A stretch of DNA of 64,000 nucleotides from Saccharum officinarum. Its lineage: Eukaryota; Streptophyta; Magnoliopsida; Poales; Poaceae. The notes beneath the pieces were generated by a model. That model had not been told where the DNA came from. It did no database searches and worked only from the letters and a program-made list of their open reading frames with translations. Position 1 is the first letter of the stretch. Every line of letters starts with the position of its first letter. Shown here piece after piece: positions 24,026-33,285 of the stretch. Both the position numbers and the translations under genes were made by a program. Location of the stretch: contig CM036162.1 of the NCBI GenBank assembly GCA_020631735.1, positions 92,242,401 to 92,306,400 on the forward strand, given 5' to 3'.

Positions 24026-24519
24026 CTTTTAGCTTCAGCGGTGACTGATCAATGTGGCGACTGCAAATTTATCCTCATCAGGATAGATCGATCGAACAAC
24101 CTTGCCACCATGTACGGCACCCTCGAAGCGATGGGCTCGATCTGCGCGGTGAACTGGTCCCACTGCGCGAGGAAACCATTGGCGTAGGAGAGGTCACCGA
24201 TGTGGAAGACGGCGTCGTAGTTGGGCAGGTCCTTGATCAGCCGGTCGGTGGTCACCTGCGCCCCGGGTTGGAAGCCGGCGAGTTCATTGGTTCCATCTCT
24301 TTGCCCCTGCCAAGTGAAAATGTGTATATGCATTGTCATCTACTGTACGTACACCTGCTGTGCTGTATTGTCACCAATTAGAAATCTGCAAAAGTTTGGT
24401 CAGAATCCCTACGAGCCCCATGTCACCGAAGAGGCGAAGACCACGACGCGCTGGAGCGAGTCCTGGCCAGAGAAGGGCGACGCACGGAAGGTGCGCGACT
24501 TGCCCCACACCACGGTTTG

Positions 24520-24670
24520 TACTCACTCCATTTCGAATGCATCTAAGTTAAACTTTTTTTTAACGGTGCAACATCTACAATATATCAAATTAAGTCTATT
24601 AAATTCTCCATTAAATATATCGTGGTAGTGCATTTATTTTGAATTTCTATATGCTAAGACATTTTTTTCC
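24520..24670. mobile_element. MITE-like insertion replacing PAP exon-7 sequence
   Basis: The sequence starts TACTCACTCCATTTCGAATG, a Stowaway-like end, exactly where the upstream half of exon 7 should be, and then is AT-rich. The opposite end was not found, so whether the insertion caused the exon loss is unclear. Confidence 0.35.
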
Positions 24671-25134
24671 CTAAAACTCTAGTCAAAATTAGAGAAAATC
24701 AACTCAGAATAAGCGATAACCTGAAAACAAATAGAGCATTTAATTATACCACACAAGTGCCTCCGCGTGTAGGTGAGGGTGCCAGCGGGCGTCCTTGTCG
24801 AACTCTCCTCTCCCTTCATCTTCCACTCCACAAAGGGATACGCTTCGTTGATATTGTACCCGCTTGTCAATGTTACAGCCATCTACGTCGTATGAAAATC
24901 ACACGATCACATTACCAAAAATAGCGATTATGTGCCCAACCGTTTGAAACAAGAAAACAAAAAAGTTGTGCTACCATTGTTTGTACCATATACAGAGCGT
25001 GTGTTAATTAACGTTAAGTAAGCCCACCTCGTTCCATTCTTTGCCTTGAGATAGGCGAGGAAACACAGGAGCTCTCGGGTTCGCGAAGGAGATCTTGTTT
25101 GAAACCGCAACCAGTTTAGGCTGCAATTAATTAA

Positions 25135-26372
25135 GGGTTAAGTCCACTTTACGTCCCCCAACTATCGCAAAAGTCTGGATTTCATCCTCCAACTTCAAAA
25201 TCAGATAACATTGGTCCTCCAACTCTTGAAAAAGTTCACTTTTCACCCCTGGGCGGTTTTGTAGGCGGTTTTGCATGACACTGTTCACAGTGCTGACGTC
25301 AGCGATTACGTCAGCATTTATTTTTAATTTGCGAAATTAATATCTTTTTATTCGGAACTCCAAATATAACAAATAATATATCAATTTTGATCGTCTCGAC
25401 GAGCTCTTTGCAATGGTGTACTCCGTTTTGTTGTTTGAGATAGTTTTATTTCGTGAAAAATTAAATATTTCTATAAAACAAGTGAGAATAACAAAACTCG
25501 CGGCCATCGTGTCGCTGTACCGGTACGAGGAGCGGATGAACGGGTACGTCCTGCTCACGCTCTACTCCGTGCACGTGTATCTAGCGCTGGAGCTCGTTCT
25601 GGTGGCGGCGCGCGCGCTGGTTGGGCTAGAGCTAGAGCCCCCGTGCGCGGCCACCCCTCGTGCGTGGCTCACCACCCCTCCGCCACCGCGCATGCCCCGT
25701 GCAGCGTGAAGAACGCGGCGGCCTCCCCCGTGGGCGGCAGCAGCGTGACGTAGGAGAACATGGCAGCGCGCACGGGGCAAAACACGCGTTGGCGGAGCAG
25801 CGCCGGTACAGAGAGGTTCCACCTCCGGCCCCAGAAGTCGCGCAGCAAGGCCGAGAGGTAGGGCCGGTCGAACCGGGGCTCCAGCTCTAGCCCAACCAGC
25901 GCGCGCGCCGCCGCCGCCAGAACGAGCTCCAGCACCAGGTACACGTGCACGGAGTAGAGCGTGAGCGGGACGTACCCGTTCATCCGCTCCTCGTATTGGT
26001 ACAGCGACACGAAGGCCGCGAGTTTTGATATTCTCACTTGTTTTACAGAAATATTTAATTTTTCATGAAAAAAAACTATCTCAAACAACAAAACAGAGTA
26101 CACCATTGCAAAGAGCTCGTCGAGACGATCAAAATTGATATATTATTTGCTATATTTGAAGCTCTGAATAAAAAGATATTAATTTTACAAATTTAAAATA
26201 AGTGCTGACGTCAGCACCGTGAACAGTGCCATGCAAAACCGCCTACAAAACCGCCCAGAGATGAAAAGTGAACTTTTTCAAGAGTTGGAGGACCCATGTT
26301 ATCCGGTTTTGAAGTTGGAGAATGAAATTCAGACTTTTGCGATAGTTGGAGGACGTAAAGTGGACTTAACCC
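25135..26372. mobile_element. Foldback Mutator-like element carrying a wax-synthase fragment
   Basis: 1238-bp element. The two arms (25135 to about 25640 and about 25860-26372) are long inverted repeats beginning GGGTTAAGTCCACTTTACGT. The exact 9-bp target duplication ATTAATTAA flanks it (25126-25134 and 26373-26381), the Mutator-superfamily signature. No transposase is present. It lies in intron 4 of the acid phosphatase gene, its left duplication ending only 10-14 bp from the exon-5 acceptor AG (25122-25121). Confidence 0.93.
25641..26012 (-). pseudogene. Captured wax synthase (MBOAT acyltransferase) fragment
   Basis: The minus-strand reading includes AAFVSLYQYEERMNGYV, FDRPYLSALLRDFWGRRWN and EAAAFFTLHGACAVAEGW. 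These are phrases of plant long-chain-alcohol O-fatty-acyltransferases (wax synthases), which are ER-membrane MBOAT enzymes making wax esters. RDFWGRRWN is the typical family motif. About 120 codons remain; a TGA follows AEGW. The left arm (about 25497-25640) holds a partial second copy in inverted orientation, so a transcript would form a gene-derived hairpin. No start codon or complete catalytic region belongs to it. Confidence 0.82.
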
Positions 26373-26403
26373 ATTAATTAAAGGGTAGATGTATCAGATA
26401 TTT

Positions 26404-27567
26404 GAGAAAAAATTCACTGGCGGTCCCTGAACTTGACAGCTGGTGTCACTTAGGTCCCTGAACTTTGAACAGTGTATTTCAGGGTCCCTGAACTTGGCTT
26501 CAGGTGTCATCTAGGTCCCTGAACTTGGCTTTCGGTGTCACTTAGGTCCCCGAACTTTGAACAGTGTATTTCTAGGTCCCTGAACTTGGTTTCGGATGTT
26601 ATTTGGGTCTCTGAACTTGGCTTCGGATGTCATCTAGGTCCCAATGCCGACGTGGCGCGGTCCTACATGTGGGGCCCACATGCCAGTCGGTTATATTTCT
26701 ATTTCGGGGGTACTGTAGCTACAATTTCTAAAATATTCTAAAAATTGTATCTTTTTCATATGATCTCGGATGAAGATGATTTTTATATGAAGAATGTAGC
26801 TCTCGATGAGATCTACAACTTTCTAGTTTTGAGTTTTTTTAATTTGAGATCATTAAAATGCTTTAAAAAAATAAACAAATTTTCAACAGTATATTAATTC
26901 CTGAAAATTTGTTTAAATTTTTTTGAGTATTTTAGCTACTTTAAATTAAAAAACTCAAAACTAGAAAGTCACAGATCTCATCGAGAGCTACAACTTTCAT
27001 ATAGAAATCATCTCCATTTGACAACATATAAAAAAGATATGATTTTTCCAAGACGACGAGCGCTTGTACGCGATTAATATACTGCTGAAAATTTGTTTAA
27101 TTTTTTTAAGCATTTTAATGATCTCAAATTAAAAAAAACTCAAAACTAAAAGGTTGCAGATCTCGTCGAGAGCTACATTTTTCATATAAAAATCATCTTC
27201 ATCCGAGATCATATGAAAAAGATACAATTTTTGGAATATTTTAGAAATTATAGCTACAGTACCCCCGAAATAGAAATATAACCGACTGACATATGGGCCC
27301 CACATGTAGGACCGCGCCACGTCAGCATTGGGACCTAGATGACACCCGAAGCCAAGTTCAGAGACCCAGATGACACCCGAAGCTAAGTTCAGGGACCCAA
27401 AAATACATTGTTCAAAGTTCGGGGACCTAAGTGACACCCAAAGTCAAGTTCAGAGACCTAGATGACACCTGAAGCCAAATTCAGGGATTCAGAAATACAC
27501 TGTTCAAAATTCGAGGACCTAAGTGACACCAGCTGCCAAATTCAGAGACCGTCGGTGAATTTTTCTC
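26404..27567. mobile_element. Foldback Mutator-like element, second insertion
   Basis: 1164-bp element with arms that begin GAGAAAAAATTCACTGGCGG and (reversed) GAGAAAAATTCACCGACGG. The exact 9-bp target duplication CAGATATTT lies at 26395-26403 and 27568-27576. Each arm carries a local array of a phrase like AGGTCCCTGAACTTGG (about 35-bp spacing). It is noncoding and inserted only 22 bp from the neighbouring foldback element. Confidence 0.93.
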
Positions 27568-28525
27568 CAGATATTTAGCAGCAGCAACTGCAGGAGCAAC
27601 ACATTCATCCCTCCAAGGCTGCAACCCGAGATAGATCATATTCAAATTAATATGCAGTGTTCAATTTCCTTGTATTATGTCTGTATTGCAGTGACTAGAA
27701 GTGAGCTCACGTCGTCCTTGCCACCGGAAAACAGACCGAAGGCGTAGTCGGACCGCTGGTTGATCACCAGGAAGCTCATGTTGCCGCCACCGGAGCTCAT
27801 GAAGCTAGGCGAGATGTTGGCAAACATGTACTGCACCAAATACGAGATCAGCCAAGGTCAGTGAGGTACTGAGACCTGACCATGGTTAAACTCCACCAGA
27901 ATTTTTAGGTGAAAAAAAAACTTTGGGGACCCGTGACAACCGACCTTGATTGGCGCCGCGGGTAACCCTGCTGCAGGCCCCTCTTCCCCTGCTTCTGCAT
28001 TGGTGCTTGCGCCACCTCCAACGCTCAAACTGCACCAGATCGGTCGTGTGGAATTTTCATCATGACAGCGCTGACAAGATGATCGACCTTGAGCTGACGG
28101 GATGAGCGTATTACGTACCCGAAGTCGGCAGGCGAGAAGAGCGCCACCCAGTGGCCATCGGATGGCGTCGGCGCGGTGAAGTTGACGCTCACCCACGCCG
28201 AGTCCTCTTCCTGCGTGCCGGGCCATCCAGGAGAAGAACATTGACGAGCGAGGCCTCGCGCATCAAACACCCAACCCAGCAACACGTTTTACCGTGTGTA
28301 CAGTGTACTCACGTTCTTGCCGAGCACATCGGGGGAGGCGTGGATGACGGCGGCGGTGTCCATCGCCACCTGCGCGGCCTCCATCTTCAGCGTGGACAGC
28401 GGTTGGATGTTGTCCGTCGTCGAGCCCTCCACTGTGACGGCCGCCACCGCGGTGGCCGTCATTAGCGCTGCCAAGGCCACGGCCGCCGCCGCCATGAACA
28501 GCGACGGCAGCACGTGTGCCCCCAT

Positions 28526-28763
28526 CGATTCGATGGATTCCCCTCTAGTGGGCTCTAACGAGTAACGAGAGGATGCTGCACGAGGTACGTACGTGGTAGA
28601 CGGAGATCGCAGTACGATGGCAGGTAGGTTTTCCGCGGTCGTTGCGAGTATAAAGGGAGTAGTTCGGTGACCCGTCGCGACTCGTGGACACGGTAGATTG
28701 TTACGTGTTTCATATTCCCTGTATCTCGGCCGCTATCTCTACACTGACGACATGTGGGGCAAT
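28526..28763 (-). promoter_or_regulatory. Acid phosphatase upstream region
   Basis: Short interval between the PAP start codon and the Harbinger element. If the gene is transcribed its core promoter should be here, but no convincing TATA box in gene orientation is visible. The Harbinger insertion cut off any more distal promoter. Confidence 0.4.
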
Positions 28764-29086
28764 GGCTGTGTTTAGATCCCAAAATTAGGATCCAAAATTT
28801 GTGCAAAATTTGTGTAAAATTTGTGCTGAAATCTAAACATGTCAGTTCTCACTGAATGTGGCAGATGTGGACAGTCCAAGGATGAAAAAAAGACACTGCT
28901 ACCCTTATTTATTGATCTCATACAAATTCCTGCTACCACTGTGCATGTTGCATGCACTTCCCATGCAACTGCATGCCGCATGCATCACGGGTAAAAAAAA
29001 ACCGATTGGATTACAACATGTCCTAAAAAAATTACAACATTGACATACATGAATTTTTGTGTGCGCCCAAGTATTTGAACGCACAT

Positions 29087-30523
29087 TTATTGCCCGGCAT
29101 GAAACATTTGAAATGCAATCAAATCTCGAAATTCGTTCATCTGTTGGCTATCTAACACAACAGGCGGCTCCTCAGTTGGTGGCTGTTGTACCGAAGCAGC
29201 AGCCGACACGTAGTTTGGATCACGCTCACAACGTGCAAAGTGTCGATCCCTTTCTTCACTCAACCTGATAAAGTTATGAAGTGCCATGCATGCAACTATT
29301 ATATGTGTTTGTGTTTCTAGATCATAACTCGGAATACCCAGCAATATCCTGAACTTTTGTTTCAGCACTCCAAAGGCTCGCTCAATGCAGTTTCTAAGTG
29401 AAGAGTGTGCATAGTTGAACAACTCTTCTTTACCTTGTGGTTCTTCGGCGTTTCGAAACTCTTCGAGATGATATCTTGTGGTCCTGAACGGGGCAAGGTA
29501 CCCTGGACGGTTCGGATACCCAGAGTCTACCAGATAGAACTTCCCTGCATCGGCAAGCACCTGTAAGTATGAAGTGCATGTAATTAGGAAGTGTAAAGAC
29601 ACAACAGGTAGTGAAGTACCTGTAGGTGGTTTTGGAAACACATTTGCAAACTTAGACAGCGAATCATCAAACACCCTCATGTCATGAACTGAACCAGGCC
29701 AACCAGCATTGACAAATATGAATATCAAATCGAAGTCACAGCAGGCCATGACATTTTGGGTTGTTATGTTCTTACGGCACATGTACTGATTCACAAGATC
29801 TTTGGGCACAACACAAGGAATATGAGTGCCATCAATTGCCCCAATACAATCTTTGAAGTATGGATAAAACCTAGGATTGTTCAGTCTGGAATGCATGGTT
29901 CTAAACCGTCGGTCTCTTGGTTTGATGTAGTCATCAGCTAGCTTCACCACAGACTGGAGCACGTTGAAAAACAAGTTATGAACCGTTCCCAATGATCTCT
30001 GAAATATATTCCTAGCTTGCCTAACAGATTGGGGAGCTCCAACTATCCAAAGGAACATTCCTAAGGCCTCAACTGTGGTAGACTTTTCACTATATGGGAG
30101 CCCATACTTTTCTAACAACAGATCATGGAGTTTGTAGAATACCTTGGGGGTCATTCTATACATGTCATAACAATCTTCTGTATTTCCAAGGTTCCTCCTA
30201 ACCCACTCATCACCACTTAGACCAGGTGGTATGACCCTATACTCAGATCTGGTGAAATACTTGTCAACATGCATAGCAATTGTGGACATACCTAACAATG
30301 CAGCAAGGGCAGCAGCCTGTTCATACTCGAGGGTGGCTAGTAGGAGGTCGTCAAACTCTTCCTCACTATCCTCAGCCTCTTCATGCACTTCACCCTCAGA
30401 GGTGTTCCTACCTAAGGCAGAAGCTGCAACCTGTAAGCAACAATAACAAAAAAATAAATTGAGGCCCTCAGAAGTGCACATGGTCACACACACATCAGTT
30501 GAAACCAGTCCGAAAACACACAT
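29087..30523 (-). CDS. PIF/Harbinger DDE transposase (ORF2)
   Basis: A 478-codon open frame with the HARBI1/ALP1-like nuclease fold. The catalytic residues are D in GAIDGTHIP, D in YLVDSGYPN and E in CIERAFGVLKQKF; further family marks are GWPGSVHDMRVF and MALHNFIR. An in-frame 75-bp intron is embedded at 29545-29619 (donor ACAG|GTACTT, acceptor GATGCAG|GG). Removing it gives PPTGKFYLVDSGY, the usual family sequence, so the mature protein is about 25 aa shorter. Sequence before about 30430 (ending in a TTACAG acceptor) looks like intron, so the true start is probably supplied by an upstream exon or by a downstream ATG. The frame is intact, suggesting recent activity. Confidence 0.9.
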   Translation of the reverse strand: MCVFGLVSTDVCVTMCTSEGLNLFFCYCCLQVAASALGRNTSEGEVHEEAEDSEEEFDDLLLATLEYEQAAALAALLGMSTIAMHVDKYFTRSEYRVIPPGLSGDEWVRRNLGNTEDCYDMYRMTPKVFYKLHDLLLEKYGLPYSEKSTTVEALGMFLWIVGAPQSVRQARNIFQRSLGTVHNLFFNVLQSVVKLADDYIKPRDRRFRTMHSRLNNPRFYPYFKDCIGAIDGTHIPCVVPKDLVNQYMCRKNITTQNVMACCDFDLIFIFVNAGWPGSVHDMRVFDDSLSKFANVFPKPPTGTSLPVVSLHFLITCTSYLQVLADAGKFYLVDSGYPNRPGYLAPFRTTRYHLEEFRNAEEPQGKEELFNYAHSSLRNCIERAFGVLKQKFRILLGIPSYDLETQTHIIVACMALHNFIRLSEERDRHFARCERDPNYVSAAASVQQPPTEEPPVVLDSQQMNEFRDLIAFQMFHAGQ

Positions 30524-30762
30524 CTTTCAAATTCAAATAACACACATGCATAGGTCCAACACACAACCATGACAAACCCATCACTAACATAACACACCCA
30601 TCACAAACGTAGCTCTACGGACACTGCGAACTATACATGCATGGTTGAGAAGTTTTAGACCCGATTTGCGTAGGCTTTGATGGTCTGTTTCCTTCCTTCA
30701 ACACCATTCTTGAGGAACCAGATGATGGCCTTCTCACTCTCGATTATGTTAAGCACACCAAT

Positions 30763-31632
30763 TCATTCTGGGCTGCTCTCTGTGAACCCACACTCTTTAG
30801 CCAATGTGATAATGAGGTCCTCCTGCTCCTCCTCCTCTTTCCTCTTGCGCTCCGCTGCCTCCCTGCTTGCCTGCTCTGCTGCCTCCCGTTGCGCTGCACG
30901 CAGCCTCAGGGTGTCATTGAAGTATCCACGGCTGTCGCCAATTGCTGCAGTGAGCCCTCCAATCTTTTCGCAGATGGCCCTCACCGCGGGGCTCTTAACT
31001 TTCTTGTTGGGACTGGTCGCTGTGCTGCGTAGGCTGGGTGTGCTGCGTGAGCTGCTGGTCCTCTTGCTACCAACGCTAACCGGTGTGGCCACATCTTGAT
31101 CATCTGCTTCTTGTTGCTCTTCGTCGTCAGCATCCTCACTGGGAATGTCATGGACTACCTGTTGCCCAGGGGCATACGAGGTGGAACCATCAGCAACAAA
31201 GCCAGTGAACATTTTATCCATCTCCTCAAGGTAGTCAGGCATCCCATCCCTGAGCACCATCAAGTCTTGGTTACCCTAGTAAAATTTGACTGCATTAGTA
31301 TTCTTATTTCATTGTACATCATACAATGAAAATAAAACAAGGCACTGGCGTGTGTTCTCTTCAATACTGACCGCAGTCGCCGTCATCCACCAGTCTTCCG
31401 AAGCCTGAGCTATGGTGCCATCACCACGGCCCAACCCAGAGCCTTTCCTCAACTTCTGCTCTATGAAGTTCCACTTCGTCCGCAGCTTCTTTAACAGGTA
31501 CTTGAATTGCTCAGTGTCATGAAAAATTTGGGTTGCCAACACAAACCTGTTTGAGATTTCGTCCCAGCCGCGTGGCGTCATTTTACCCCGTAGGAATTTG
31601 TCATTCCCACTGTCCATTACACCTGAAAGCAT
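30763..31632 (-). pseudogene. Harbinger ORF1 (Myb/SANT-like), 3' part
   Basis: Two coding stretches. 31309-31623 contains DKFLRGKMTPRGWDEISNRF and WNFIEQKLRKGSGLGRG, the Myb/SANT-like DNA-binding domain of Harbinger accessory proteins. 30763 to about 31280 holds the rest, with a basic nuclear-signal-like PNKKVKSPA segment and a charged coiled coil (EAAERKRKEEEEQEDL). In PIF/Harbinger systems this protein binds element ends and brings the transposase to the nucleus. Its reading frame continues exactly across the copia insertion at 31624, into 45473 and above. The donor after EENTRQ is not a clean GT. The gene is disrupted. Confidence 0.85.
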
Positions 31633-33232
31633 CTAGGCCCCGAGGTTTGGTTTCGGCAATTGATGACAACGCTTTATTACCATGACTAACGTGTGTTTTG
31701 CAGAAACTTTGGTAAGTTAGGTCATGGAGGTTTTAACTGCTTTGGGCACCATGGTATTCATGCCCCTTGATGGAAATCGTTTCGATTTTCAAAAGAGTGA
31801 CATCAAGATTAAGGACGGTTAGTTCCGGATATCGAGGTGTTGAGAGACATTTGGAATAGTCGTTAGGATCTTCGTTTTTCTCTTTTGGCCGTACTATAAA
31901 GGGGGCATGAGCGGGTAGCTTGACCTAGGCGAGTCCTATGTTTAGGTGTGGTGCACACTTGTTAAACTTGGCGCTAGGCAGCTCTAGAATAGCTCAAAGT
32001 TCAGTTGGAAGCAACTTGGTTCAAGTTGTGACGCGTTTCGGAAAGTTTCGGGTCGTTTTTCCCATGACCGGACGCGGTCCTCGGCATGACCGGACGCGTC
32101 CGGTCAGTACAGTTCCGCAGCTAGGGTTTCAGCTCTGACGATCGGACGCGGTCCTCGCAAGGACCGGACACGGTGGTCAGAAGTCGACACGTGTCACTTG
32201 AGGGAAACACCCGATCGGACGCGACCTGGGTGTGATCGGCGCGTCCGGTCACAGTCCAGTAAGGTCCAGAGACGACCGGACGCGTCCGATCATCACCGAT
32301 CGGACGCGGTCGCGCGTCCGGTGCGAGTACAGTATGCTCCCTGCACGATCGGACGTGTCCGGTCACACCTGACCGGTGCGTCCGGTCACTCAGTTGTTTT
32401 TCGGATTTCGACCGTTACGAGCGACCGGCGCGTCCGGTCAGTTCAACCGGCGCATCCGGTCAGCTCGTGTTTTGCTGAGTCAGCGGGTAACGGTTCGTTT
32501 TGTTTGTGGGGTGTATAAATACATCCCCACCACCTCTTTTAGAGGTCTCTTGCTCATTTGATCAGTTGATAAACACCTTTGGAGTGCAAGGGAGTGCAAG
32601 AGCACTAGTGAGGATAGAGATTTGAGAATCAAAGCTTGAGAGTTCCTCACTAGCGATTAGAGAGTAGCAAGTGTGCATCCACCTTCTCATTTGGGCTCGT
32701 AGTGGTCAAGTGAGAGTTCTAGCTTGTTACTCTTGGTGATCGCCATCACCTAGACGGCTTGGTGGTGATTGGGAGTTCGGTGATCATCCGGCGGAGTTTG
32801 TGGATGTCCCAACTCGTCTTGTGAGCGGTTGTGGGTGATTCACCGCGACGGAGTGTCAAAGAATCAACCCGTAAAGAGCACTTGATCCTTGCGCGGATCA
32901 AGGGGGAGCTACACCCTTGCACGGGTGCTCCAACGAGGACTAGTGGGGAGTGGCGACTCTCCGATACCTCGGAAAAAACATCGCCGTGTTCCTTGCCCCT
33001 TTACATTCAAGCATTTACTTTCTCGTATTTACTTTCATTGTTTGTTTTACATTCCTAGACTTGTCATGCTAGACTAGAATTGGAAACTAGGGTGCAAAAC
33101 TTTGTATCGGTAGACTCTCTAGGAACACAAGTAGACACTAGGGGTGAATTCCGGCTTGTAGATTTTAATTCTTGCACTTAATTTTTAGAGAAGCCCAATT
33201 CACCCCCCCTCTTAGGCATCTTGATCCTTTCA
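31624..33232 (+). repeat. 5' LTR of the copia element
   Basis: Begins TGAAAGCATCTAGGCC and ends TTGATCCTTTCA. A TATAAATA box at about 32514-32521 marks the promoter. Upstream, 32060-32470 is a dense array of GACCGGACGCGTCCGGTC-like palindromes. It is 23 bp longer than the 3' LTR because the latter lost one palindromic unit by recombination between GTCCGGTCAC repeats. Confidence 0.95.
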
Positions 33233-33234
33233 AT

Positions 33235-33246
33235 TGGTATCAGAGC
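33235..33246 (+). other. Primer binding site (initiator tRNA-Met)
   Basis: TGGTATCAGAGC, complementary to the 3' end of plant initiator tRNA-Met, starts 2 bp after the 5' LTR. This is the standard copia minus-strand primer site. Confidence 0.95.
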
Positions 33247-33285
33247 CGTGTTGCTCTATTTTTAGGCTTTACCGCCTAGAGCAAG

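Larger units (their letters stand above)
23235..28525 (-). pseudogene. Purple acid phosphatase (PAP27-like) gene missing part of exon 7
   Basis: Exons in coding order: 28313-28525 (signal peptide, MGAHVLPSLFMAAAAVALAA), 28119-28210, 27945-28029, 27711-27830, 25028-25120, 24750-24882, a remnant at 24417-24513, 24101-24306 and 23235-23997. Phases agree for all intact exons. Metal-ligand motifs of metallophosphoesterases are all present: DMG in the remnant, GDLSY, GNHE, VFAAH and GHVH. Such proteins are secreted or vacuolar and hydrolyse phosphate esters; PAP27-like forms are poorly characterised. The exon-7 remnant lacks its acceptor and first half, has an 8-bp insertion just before GDMG, and has lost its donor. 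The gene therefore looks dead unless exon 7 is skipped. Intron 4 contains two foldback transposons. Confidence 0.85.

Noticed and set aside
27601..27625. Possible splice acceptor GGGTTGCAG|CC for PAP exon 5 outside the foldback elements
   Set aside because: The reading after it (WRDECV...) does not match the family, whereas 25120 downward gives PKLVAVSNKISFANP with correct phase at both ends.
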